A stretch of 64,000 nucleotides of DNA, taken from assembly GCF_019112545.1 (NCBI RefSeq), contig NW_025064887.1, positions 633,268-697,267 of the forward strand, given 5' to 3'. Of the stretch, positions 47,192-57,370 are shown in pieces. The translations under genes and the position numbers were made by a program. The stretch comes from Guyanagaster necrorhizus. Taxonomy: Eukaryota; Basidiomycota; Agaricomycetes; Agaricales; Physalacriaceae. The first letter of the stretch is position 1. Each line of letters opens with the position of its first letter. The notes beneath the pieces were generated by a model, which did not search any database, was not told where the DNA came from, and saw only the letters and a list, made by a program, of their open reading frames with translations.

Positions 47192-47348
47192 TGATGATGG
47201 TCGTTGTCGAAAGGTGATTTTCAGTGGCGATCGGGGGAGTCGGCCCTATCGGAATAATCGGATTTCTCATTAATGAGTCACACCTGTTACGATATTCTAT
47301 TTTAGCACACATTCTCTTAAAAACTTTTCTTTACTTCGATCCACCACC
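47192..47348. promoter_or_regulatory. shared divergent promoter of GUS1 and LEU4
   Basis: Only 157 bp separate the two start codons, so both genes must be driven from one compact region. A charging enzyme and an amino-acid biosynthetic enzyme share it. I see no perfect Leu3-type CCGG-N4-CCGG site or Gcn4-type TGACTCA; TGAGTCA occurs once at about 47,274-47,280 (ATGAGTCAC), which is the reverse complement of a Gcn4 core site. Confidence 0.55.
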
Positions 47349-49961
47349 ATGCCCATGCTGTCTGTACTTTTGCTTCCGCCTCGATCGTGTTGCTGAACAT
47401 TTTGCTGTTTGTAGAGCTGACCCTTCCCAAAAGTACAAGCCGTACACTCCACTGAACCTCAAGGATCGCCAGTGGCCGTCGAAAACGTTCACCAAGCCTC
47501 CCATCTGGTTGTCGACCGATCTTCGAGATGGTAATCAGGCTCTGGCCAACCCAATGTCCATTGAGCAAAAGACGACTTTTTTCAGGGAGCTCGTTAAATG
47601 TGGTGTCAAGGAAGTCGAGGTCGCATACCCTGCCGCTAGCGACACTGATTTCTCCTTCGTGCGAGGTCTCATCGAAAACCATGAAATCCCCGACGATGTA
47701 TGGATACAAGTTAGTTCTATCTTCTCTTTTTTTTACTTTGGATATAGAGTGTATTGAACTCATATTGAGCCAGGTCTTGACACCAGCCCGGGAAGACTTG
47801 ATAAAACGCACGATTAACGCTGTCGCTGGATGCAAGCACGCCATTATTCACATGTACAATGCCACGTCGCCCTTGTTTCGAAATGTCGTGTTTCGAAATT
47901 CAAAGGAACAGACCATCGAACTCGCCGTTACGCACACCAAAATCATCAAACAACTGACGGAGGAATGCACTGCAAAATACGGAACCCAATTCCGCTATGA
48001 ATACAGTCCGGAGATGTTTACCCAAACAGAGCCGGATTTTGTACTGGAAATTTGCGAGGTTGTCAAGACGGCCTGGGGAAAGGCCGGTACCGATTTCGAG
48101 AACAAAATCATCTTCAATCTTCCATCAACAGTGGAGATTGCCCCACCGAATTATTATGCCGATCAGGTGATGTTTCATGATTCCGAGGTTCGCGATTACA
48201 TCCTGACTGTCTTTTGCAGATTGAATATTTCTGCACCAGGATTTCGGAGCGGGAGAAAATTCTAGTCAGTCTACATCCTCATAACGATCGAGGTACGCGT
48301 CTATCTCACTGTAGGATCCCATTTTGCTTATTTTTATTCCAGGAACTGGAATTGCATCGGCTGAGCTTGGTTTCCTGGCTGGTGGTGACCGTATCGAGGG
48401 ATGTTTCTTCGGTAACGGAGAGCGAACAGGAAATGTCGACCTTGTCAACCTCGCCCTTAACTTGTACTCTCAAGGAATTCATCCCAACCTCGACTTCAGC
48501 GACCTACAAACCGCCATCGATGTTGTTACGCAATGCAACGATCTCCCCATTCATCCAAGACATCCTTACGCAGGTGAACTCGTTTTCACTGCATTTTCTG
48601 GGTCACATCAGGATGCCATCAAAAAGGGACTCGAGGCTCAGAAGACCAGACATGCGGCAGCCGCAGCGAAGGGTGAACCCCAGTATTGGGAAGTGCCGTA
48701 CCTACCGGTTGACCCTGCCGATTTGGGCATGACTTACGAAGCCTTAATTCGTGTTAACTCGCAATCCGGCAAAGGTGGTATCGCCTACCTCATCAAACAG
48801 AATCTCCAGCTCGACCTGCCCAGAAAAATGCAAATCGCCTTCTACCAAGTTGTCCAAGAGGTTTCTGACCGTGAAGCTCGTGAGATGACCGTGGATGATA
48901 TTACTACTGCATTCCGAAATGCGTACCACTTTGGTGGATCCAAATACAAAGGTCGTTTATACCTACGAAACTTCAAGATTTCCACCGAGCCCAATCCAGA
49001 TCCTTCTGATCTCTCTGGGGACGAAGCCGAGGAGCGCCGACGGTTCGATGGCACCATATCTGTCGATGGTGTCCTACGCGTCATCCGAGGTGACGGCAAT
49101 GGTCCTTTATCCGCCCTCCTCGACGCTCTCCGTACCCATCTACACATCGACCTCTCCATCCGCGAATACACCGAACATACGATAGACCTCGAAGAGGGCC
49201 AAAACGCCCGTGCTGCCTCTTACATAGAGGTCGTCCCTGCCGGGGACCGCAAATCCGCACAGTCATGGTGGGGTGCTGGTGTCGACTCTGATATTTCGGG
49301 AGCTGGATTACGCGCAGTGATCAGCGCGGTAAACAATGCCATCGGGGATCAGGAACTGCCTGAGCTCAAATTGACGGTAGGGTTCAATGCCAAGTTGGGC
49401 CAGGGAGACGTAGCAAGTGTCATCGTCAATGCTCTCGGTTTAGAGCTTCCGCGGAGGTTCCAAGCTTCGTTCTTCGAGGTCGTGCAACGTGCAGCGAGGG
49501 TTACTGGCGAAATCTCGGTGGGAGCATTGACAGAGCTCTTCAAGACGACATATGATTATGACGTCCTGACACCGTCCGCTAAATTCTCCGTGACTTCGTT
49601 TAACCTGGAACACGTTGATGCGACCAAGCGCGTGTTGACGGGAGAATTTATTCTATTTGGTTCGCAGAGGAAGGTCAGAGGGGAGGGTAATGGACCTTTG
49701 TCATCTTCTGTCAGTGCGCTGCACTCTTATATTGAGGGCATGTTGACGGTTCGGGAGTACTCAGAACATTCGATCGGAGAGGGCACTGAAGTCGTCGCCG
49801 CGTCGTATGTAGAGCTCCTGTATGAGCTGCTGGGAGAGAAGAAGAGGAGCTCGTGGGGTGTTGCCACGGATGCCGATATTACGGCTTCTGGTATCAAAGC
49901 AGTCTTGAGCGCAGCAGCAAAGCTGGAGCTGGTACCTAAAAAAGTTGTTAATGGCCACTAA
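47349..49961 (+). CDS. LEU4: 2-isopropylmalate synthase with a duplicated C-terminal regulatory domain
   Basis: First enzyme of leucine synthesis (acetyl-CoA plus 2-oxoisovalerate). Five exons: 47,349-47,359, 47,415-47,709, 47,774-48,166, 48,220-48,292 and 48,343-49,961, totalling 796 residues. The TIM-barrel has [17 protein letters not shown] (metal-binding Asp, catalytic Arg), [14 protein letters not shown] and [11 protein letters not shown] (HxH metal ligands). The leucine-sensing LeuA domain appears twice in tandem. Repeat 1 has [41 protein letters not shown] and [18 protein letters not shown]. Repeat 2 has [41 protein letters not shown] and [18 protein letters not shown]. Yeast Leu4 (619 residues) has one copy. 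The start uses an 11-nt first exon, inferred from frame. Confidence 0.95.
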
Positions 49962-50245
49962 GGTGGTGTTGGTGGGAGAAGTTGTATGTTTGTGTATTTC
50001 TTGAATTAATGAAATTAGCGTTAGTTAACGCTTCGAATATTATTCGTAACGATTTAACAAAAGAACGACAAACAGAAGGTTACATACTGAGTCATTGAAG
50101 GCTACAAGAAGAGGTGAAACCACCACGTATATATGTACATGATCTACTACATATCATCAGTACTTGAATGTTATGGGTATTGTCGTGAATGACCTGGGCT
50201 AATACGCATGTCATTGATCGTGAATCGTCGCTAACTCCGTAGTCT

Positions 50246-51868
50246 CTAGAATGGCAAAGACACTCTCCACCAAGCACCTTTCTTTGCTTCACGTGCAACG
50301 TCTCCTTCCGAGACGTTGCCCTTGTCCGGAGGAACTGAAACGGCGTCCTCGATAAAGCTGGCACCAGCACCTAGCAAGCCAACAGCCGGAAAGCCAGGAG
50401 CAGCAGGCGCGGGAATCGTGGGCGGAGGCAAGTTGACTGAAAGAGTCGTTGGTGGTGGAGCATTTGTGGTAGTAGGAGCACCAGTGCTTGGAGGGGAAGG
50501 AGTAGAAGTTGACGGCGCTCCGGTGGAAGGAGTGGTGGGCATGGATTTGGGGAAGTCAGCCTCCTGCCATGTCCCTGGCAGAAGAGCTACAGGAAGCAAC
50601 CATGTCGCACTGAGGATAACACCATATCCTGCTGGATTATCAGTATGAGACAGCAGAACAGTAGAGACCAGAACGCACCGATATCATATCCTTTGATAGT
50701 GCTCCAGCTCCACGAAATGAAAGAACCAATATATCCGAGGTACGGTACAACTTTCTGCAGGAGAAGCAAAGCTGGTTGGATGGGTGGAGGCAGTAAGGAA
50801 ATAGGGATGTGTGTGAATAGCCAGGTCAAGGCTGCTGTAATCGTTGCAGCACGTTTAGTCGTTTCAAGTTGCCCTTGACTAAGAATGGTGAGGACGGGTG
50901 GAGGAAGATAACTGAATCCAAAAATTAGCTATAATTGCCAGAAGAAATTGTCCTGGCACGTACAGACGGTAGCCCCACCACATCACCTGTACAGAAATTT
51001 TCGTAGTTGATGGAATCCAAACACGTGTAGGTGTTGGAGGCACAGCCGTCTTGTTGTCGTCGCCATTCTTCTCTTTATCCGCATTGCCATCCGCTGATGC
51101 GAGCTTCTTCCACCAGGGCCATTTTCGTTGCCACAACGCTTTCGGCTGCAATGGCGCAGATTCACGTGGAGCAGGAACGATGTGTGATGCTGCTATTTCA
51201 ACGAGAGACTCTTCTGTAGGGAATAATGGCGAGTACATCATGATACTGTCGTCCGACCAGGTACTGCTGTTGTCGTCTCCATCGTGGCTTGTAGCGCGAA
51301 GACTTTCCAGGATACTCCAAACGCTGCCGGATTCACTGCCCTCAGCATTCATGACGTTGGGATTGTACAACTTGGCGATGAGCTTCTTGTCTTTGATGGG
51401 AATCGCTTCCGGAGGTGGAATGGGACACCCATCGGCATCTCGAGCCGGAGGCATGGGTTTCGGGAAAGTGCGAAAGTTAGATAGAGTAGATGTAGGTAGC
51501 GCGTTAATCATTGAGCGAATTCTCTCTGCGAGAGTTGTTGGCTCGTTGTCGCCGTCACCGCTGACATTGCCAATGCGGCCTACTGCTGCTTCGGGGGTAT
51601 TCTTCGCACCCTTTCGAATCTTGGCAGGCTGCTTTAGGCGATCCAAAAGGCGAAGTTTCTCAGCCTTTGTAGAATCACCTGGAGAGGTTTCTGAAGCACA
51701 GACCGTGTTTACTCCTCCAACTGCTTCAGAGGCTTCTGGCAATTCCTTCGGTACCGTGGGTTCTTGGACAGGTTGTGGGGACGCAAGAGTCTGTTTCCCG
51801 CCGAGCGAACGCATGGTCTTTGGCATGGGCCCTGTGGGTGCAGGAGAGTCGGCAGGGGAAGAGATCAT
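50246..51868 (-). CDS. unrecognised protein with C-terminal membrane segments
   Basis: Begins MISSPADSPAPTGPMPK (the frame extends upstream to 51,991, but the family-like low-complexity start is here). A long Ser/Pro/Glu-rich disordered region includes KLRLLDRLKQPAKIRKGAKN and LSNFRTFPKPMPP, then a Trp-rich patch (WQRKWPWWKKLASADG). After introns near 50,950 and 50,680 come hydrophobic stretches (LTWLFTHIPISLLPPPIQPA, KVVPYLGYIGSFISWSW, GVILSATWLLPVALLPG). It closes with a Pro/Thr/Ala-rich segment and ends KKGAWWRVSLPF. I do not recognise a domain. A membrane-anchored protein with long cytosolic arms is the most that can be said. Confidence 0.6.
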
Positions 51869-52192
51869 GAAGAGCGAGAGAGAAAAACAGTCGAGCACTT
51901 CCAACCTGTTCTCAAAGATCGCAGTTGCCAGAATTAACGTCATCAACACGTGACTTGCTGCTTCAATCTGCACACGCACCACTCGACTCACATATATGAA
52001 GTTTCGAGTCTAATGCAGTGGCCCTGCAGCGTAAGATATCAGCTCGGGCGACATATGTATCCCATGCTCAATTTACAAAGAGAGCTACTCACTTAGCGAC
52101 GCCATTCAAAATACGAAGCCACAGAACAAGCCAGGAATGGAACTGATGTACTGAAAGCGCGAATGACTTTCTGTGTAACAGAGGACCGAGTA
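51869..52192. other. intergenic, no gene seen
   Basis: About 320 bp between the OB-fold gene and the start of the unrecognised membrane protein, holding the 3' UTR of the first and the promoter of the second. Confidence 0.4.
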
Positions 52193-53199
52193 TCATGTAC
52201 GGATAGGACGATTCAACCCAGCCATCGTCTCAAACCATCGAACGAGACTTTCCACTTTCCTGACAGAAGGATCGCTGACTCCAAGCCTCAGATCTGGTCG
52301 AAACCTCGCATCTGCCTGGGTGTACACCAAAGTTCGATAGCATATCTGAAGTTTAGATTTCAGATACGGCGAGGCCGAAAGTGCAGGCGAAGCTTGAGGT
52401 TCGCAAGTAGCGGTGACATCTACAATTCACGTTAATCACGAGAAATTTCCAGCGACGCGTACTCACTTTCCAGGAAAACGATATCACCGCGTTTCACCCT
52501 TACAGAACCAGTCATCCCTCCCCATATGTCGGCTATTTCTCTCCACGCTGTAAGTTTACACATCTTTCCTTCGTCGTCTCCTAGGATCATCTTTAGAATG
52601 CTGATCTCTTTACCTGCATCGGGACCCCTTTTCGTCCTAATGGTGTCAGGACCGTCGACCTCAAGCACAACGAGAAGAAAGTTCATTTTCCTAGAACCTC
52701 CACTATGCAAGCCGCCCAGCGCCACGAGAGTATGGAGATTGAAATGAAACGTCGGGAATCGAACTATAGATGAGGTGTCCGAGTAATGCGTTTCTTGCGT
52801 CTCCTGAGTCTCCATCAGAGATGAAGATGTTTCCAAGAACGATATAGTCGAAGTCTGTAATCTTTCTTCGTTGTCCACAGGGTTTGTTGGTGACCAGGTT
52901 ATCATGGTTGATACATCTACATCTGAATGTCAGTGACGAATCTCAACAACTCAATATTGACGCGTACATTCATCATCAAGCTGTCCGGTAATATCCTCTT
53001 CATCTCCCTGAAATATCGTATTTTCGTATAGACCCGAAATTCGACGACTAGCGGCTTCCAGTGCCGCAGATGTCGGAGGCAAGCCATCGACATCCAATAC
53101 CGCTGGCGCTGGTGAGGACACTATGTGTTCCCAACGGTATTCCAATTGGCGTCCACGCGACTCTTGCAATGAAGGTGCGCCTAAGAATACGTGATACAT
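52193..53199 (-). CDS. OB-fold protein, possibly shieldin-like
   Basis: Three exons: 53,199 to about 52,970, then about 52,920-52,470, then about 52,425-52,193. Exon 1 starts MYHVFLGAPSLQESRGRQLE and contains LPPTSAALEAASRRISGLYE. Exon 2 carries the OB-fold-like core: KMNFLLVVLEVDGPDTIRTK, then ISILKMILGDDEGKMCKLTA and RVKRGDIVFLE, a pattern seen in RPA-type single-strand-DNA-binding OB folds. Exon 3 adds LQICYRTLVYTQADARF and RKVESLVRWFETMAGL. The overall layout reminds me of fungal proteins likened to the first OB fold of shieldin subunit 2, but that assignment is from memory of the pattern and uncertain. It is upstream of and unrelated to the carbonic anhydrase remnant. Confidence 0.6.
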
Positions 53200-53461
53200 G
53201 GTGAACTTGACCGATGACCTGGTGGAGGTTGGGGACCGAGTTGAGAAGCGCCAAGTGCATGAAGCGGGCCGGACATAACCACGTGATCAGGAAAACTTGC
53301 GGGCCACTATGTAGACAACGTAGAAGAGTTTTCCACAATTCATAAAATTTCCTTCAAATTACTTGCAGGAGCATCCGACATAACGGACTGTGGGGAAGGA
53401 AATTTTCCGAGTTGAAGAGGGAAAAAAACAGTCTGTAAGATTGAACAAAATCTTCCGGGCC

Positions 53462-54465
53462 TTATAGTGTACGAAAGGGAACCGGAGGTATGCTTATCCC
53501 AGGAAGCCCAACGGAAACATCTAGATTCATTATCTCACCATTCTCCACTTCATACACCAGCCGCGGTTGAAGTCGCGTTGCAGTCACGCTACACCGCGTG
53601 ATATACATCAGCAATTGACAGGACCAATGCACGATATGTTGACACAAACCTCCCCAATCAGCTGAGTTAAAGCAATGTTAGAGACAGCCTGTTTGTCATT
53701 TTCTTCCACGAGTGCCCAGAGAGCAGCTATATATCACTGTCAAGTGCTGCGAAAATGAAAGCTGATAAGCCTCTTGCGATCGTGAAGCTTTGGTGAAGGA
53801 ACTTTGATGGCTCCGGCATATGCGAACTCCGGTCTACCTGTTTGATTCAGTACCTTACTCTAACAAAGATAGCGTTCCACGCGCACCGCGTTGATTTGGT
53901 ATATAATGATCTTAAAGGGGAGATCCATTCCTGCACGGCAAAATCAGCTACGTCCCACGGAGGAGACGGAGGGGAGGAAATTGCAGCCATAATGACCCAT
54001 GACGATAATATGCTGGACGCCCAGGTCCTCTACAGCGTATGATAAGACCGCATTACTATAACGAACAGTATGCAATGCGTAAGAATGATAAAAAATATCT
54101 TACGCATTTGCGTCATTCTCATGGAACTGGTTTGCTATATTCATTCCCGCAGACAACATACCGGGGAGCGCATCAAAAATTATTCCTTCATTGGCACTGC
54201 GTCCGTCCTCAATAGCGCTCTAGGATCACCACTGAGCATAACGTACCGACTATCAGAGCATCCAAGGAACATAAATTCGGGGTCGGTTTCCTATTAATGG
54301 GAGAATATTCAAAGGGTGTAACCCGAGACACCCACGTTGTCCCTCCATAGCTAACTCTTCGACCAATCCCGGGTTTGACGACCTAATCTCTGAACGAAAA
54401 TTCTCGTTTCCACCGGACAACGCAGCCCAGCCATCTACATCGCGCTCTGTGCTCTTCATCCGCAA
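53462..54465 (-). pseudogene. frame-broken beta-carbonic anhydrase
   Basis: Beta-carbonic anhydrases interconvert CO2 and bicarbonate with a zinc held by Cys-His-Cys. Visible pieces in order: GGNENFRSEIRSSNPGLVEE, PEFMFLGCSDSR (first zinc Cys, and the Asp-Arg dyad), EGIIFDALPGMLSAGMNIAN, VLSYAVEDLGVQHIIVMGHY with GC (second and third ligands), VADFAVQEWISPLRSLYTKS, AGAIKVPSPKLHDP, ALWALVEENDKQAVSNIALT and VYEVENGEIMNLDVSVGLPG. Frame breaks lie directly after the HYGC motif, where the usual GGVAA is missing, and before PEFMF; the join before PRLVYE is also out of frame. One intron appears to use GC-AG. The pattern is that of a recently inactivated gene. Confidence 0.75.
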
Positions 54466-54987
54466 GTATATGTATGGGTTGCCAAGCGAAAGCCGCCAAA
54501 GCTAGTAGGAAGGTGCTCAAAAAGATCATGGATAGGAAACAGAGGAATGTCTGCCGCCCTACTTATTAACATAGATGCTGTTTACCGACGCTAGCCTTAA
54601 CTGCCCGGTGAAAGCAACCCGACACGAAAATAAATTACGTCGAAACAAACAATGTTCCAGAATTCCGGGGGACCGTACCACTAATGTTGGCTTCGAATGT
54701 CCGGTGCATTCCACCGAGTCGCTACATAGGACTCTTCAGCTTCTGAAGGACGTATGGGAATCAAGCTGAGAATCCTGTCAGCCACGACATGTGCTGTTCG
54801 CTGAGTGGCATTCGTCCTCGATAAAACCCGAAATGTTAAGTGGCGTAAGTTTATCGGTCCGAACAACCTAGGCTCGTGTTGACTGAGATAGAAAGTTGTT
54901 GTCGAGTCTAACAGCTCAAAGGTGATCCGGGTATAAAGGTATTCCTTGAAGGAGTCTGATATACAACATTATCATTAGTAAATTTAA
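54466..54987. other. intergenic, no gene seen
   Basis: About 520 bp between the carbonic anhydrase remnant and the first receptor gene. Short open frames on both strands show no domain, and I do not call them. Confidence 0.35.
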
Positions 54988-56597
54988 TCAAACCTGCTCC
55001 TCTAAAGACCCCACTTGAGAAGGATCGACTAGATGCATCACCTTTGTCGATTCCGGGACATATCTCCACGTTTCTATATCGATATTATCCATGCTTCTAG
55101 AAGGCCCGTAGCTTTTGCTGACAGGACTTATAGGACTGATGGCGGTGACATAGCTTTCGCGACGGTCGTGTACATTCTGTCCCCAATGTGGAACCACGCC
55201 TGGTCGAGTGATAGTAAATAGAATAGTGTTGAATATGCCTGAGCAAGCGAAACAGACGCTGCTGAAAGCCGTGGCTGCGAACGGTACATACGTTCCACTG
55301 AACGCACACCAACGGACAACAGATATCGGAATCACTGTTACGATGTAAACAGCAGGATAGCTATGCTTTCTTGAGTACATGATAATGAACTCGGACTTTT
55401 TGGCGCAAGAAACGTACAACAGCATATACCTCGCGATGTCATTTGAATGTCTGGCTGCACTGCTAACAGTGTTTAGACTGTAGGCATCGACATTCACTGA
55501 TCTACGTCTCAATCGCATCTTGTATCCATCCACGACGATAATACCTAGTAAAAATGAGTTTGTTGCTAGTTAAAAGCCACCAGAAAACAAAACCAGTACC
55601 TTTGATGGCTAAAGAAATGAATACATAGCATACAATATCCAGGAAAACGGCGATCCAGACCCATAGATATTCCAGAGTAATTCTCTGCGTATTGAAGTCG
55701 CTCGTTATCCAGCACCCTGGTGAGTACAGCTATGAGCGAAAGGTTAGGAAGCAAAGAAACTACGCACAATAACCCGTACTTCCATAATAGTCATCGCCGC
55801 GGTGCGTAGCTTCACTTATGCCAACAATAAGAGCCATGAATATCCATATCGCGGCAATGACAATAAGAGCGGTACGTGGCCTGGAATAGAACCTGCAAAC
55901 GAGCACCAAAAAGGTATGAACCGCGATGGCCTAAGGAGGTGTCAGCTCAGTTTCGTAAATGGACAGCGGGGAGCGCGCACCAGCGTTCTAAGTATACCAG
56001 GAACCGCTAAGTTTGTATACGTTATGCCAGGGCCAGAAACACATACGATAATGCTACTCCAACGTCTCCGAGCTGTTTAAATATTCCTATTGGCCCACAA
56101 AATTAGCTTGGCCGAGAAGAATTCAAAGATGCCGCACCTTGGGTAGTACACAGTGTCCCCTCTGTCACGCTCTTCGATGAGTAGTTCTATTAGTTGTTCT
56201 GAAGCGCCAAGGGATGACAAAGATCACCCACAGCATCTACCGCCCACTTGACATTCATTACACCACCTAAAGCCTACTTAGTTCCACATAAACGAGGCAA
56301 CCGAAGAAGAGAAAAACTGACCGATAGCCTGCACCAAGTCGCACACCAACAGGTTCACAAAGTAATAGTGAATGTGTGTTGAGACTCTCCATGTGCGAGT
56401 GGCGCCTTTGTTTATGGTCGTGACAGAGTACTAAGGTTCATATATATATTATGAGGTTTCTTATAAGGTATCGAGCAGAAAAAGTGACTCACAGCAATGA
56501 ATGCAAGTAAAGAGAATACAGCCGTCGCTGACAGAGATGCACACACCGTTATAAGAATGATTCCAGCCCTGACCCCCGAACTAAAGGTAGAGGACAT
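54988..56597 (-). CDS. 7TM receptor-like protein (Git3/cAMP-receptor-like), copy 1
   Basis: A seven-helix membrane protein of the kind expanded in agaricomycetes. The N-terminal exon reads MSSTFSSGVRAGIILITVCA with TM1, then HIHYYFVNLLVCDLVQAIG (TM2), VMNVKWAVDA, and VTEGTLCTTQG, the conserved extracellular Cys before TM3. Later exons give AIAVHTFLVLVCRFYSR (TM3-loop), IVIAAIWIFMALIVGISEAT (TM4), YKMRLRRRS (intracellular loop), and YPAVYIVTVIPISVVRWCAF with CFACSGIFNTILFTITRPG (TM6-TM7). It ends VGSLEEQV. An upstream in-frame ATG at 56,678 would add 27 residues. The ligand is unknown. Paralogue of the gene at 57,371. Confidence 0.7.
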
Positions 56598-57370
56598 CGA
56601 GAGGACCGACCTCCAAGACGTGGTAACGATAAGGGGGGGGAAAGAAAACGCGCCCCGTGAACTCATATAGCCCTCCATATAGCGTTTTTCTTTAAATTGC
56701 TTTCCCTAGATCAACAGAACTCGTTATCAGTTACGCAAGCCGGAGGATTTGAAATCACCACCAAGACCGCATGTGCAGAAGGCTATTTGTATATAGCCGA
56801 CGATAGCGGTTGGAAAGTTCAAGTATTTTTAATTGCGAGGGAAAGATGCTTCTTAATACGGTAGGAGCATTTTCGGTGCCAGAGGGCACATATGCTTTGC
56901 TTCAATGGCAGAGTGAGTGCCTCGATGAAGAATGGCAAAAAGAAGGACGGCGTATGGATTAACAGCGGCCACGGCTTCAAAGATATAGAGAGCTCCTGCT
57001 ACACTGCCTTCAGACACGATTACCTGCTAGTACAAAAACGGCAGCGCCACTGAATTTCTATGAGTGGGAGAACTTGAGGTCGTATGACTGACAAAAATCG
57101 GTGTTGGGAGAATGATGGGCGCTTGAGTAAACGGCGGAGTTCATATGAATTGTAATATGCAGCTGTTGCGAGTATGGATGCTATTTTCGCATTGTGGTAT
57201 TGGGTCGATCCCGTGAACGTCACACCCAGTTCGAGACGGGGCCATGCTCAAGGTCTTGTGGTCCACGTTGGCAGGCTGATAAGCCTTTCTCGTATACCAG
57301 AGTGTGAATTTCTCCAAAGCGCATTTCATCACATCAGCTTTCATTGAGTAGGGGAGAAGAATAGAGAACA
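56598..57370. other. unresolved interval between receptor paralogues
   Basis: Minus-strand frames here read AGALYIFEAVAAVNPYAVLL and KIASILATAAYYNSYELRRL, which look coding-like, but I could not assemble a gene or recognise a family. It may hold a decayed gene or the promoter of copy 1. Confidence 0.25.

Noticed and set aside
49001..49270. Minus-strand frames within the LEU4 exon
   Set aside because: They are antisense to the duplicated regulatory domain, which is clearly coding on the plus strand.
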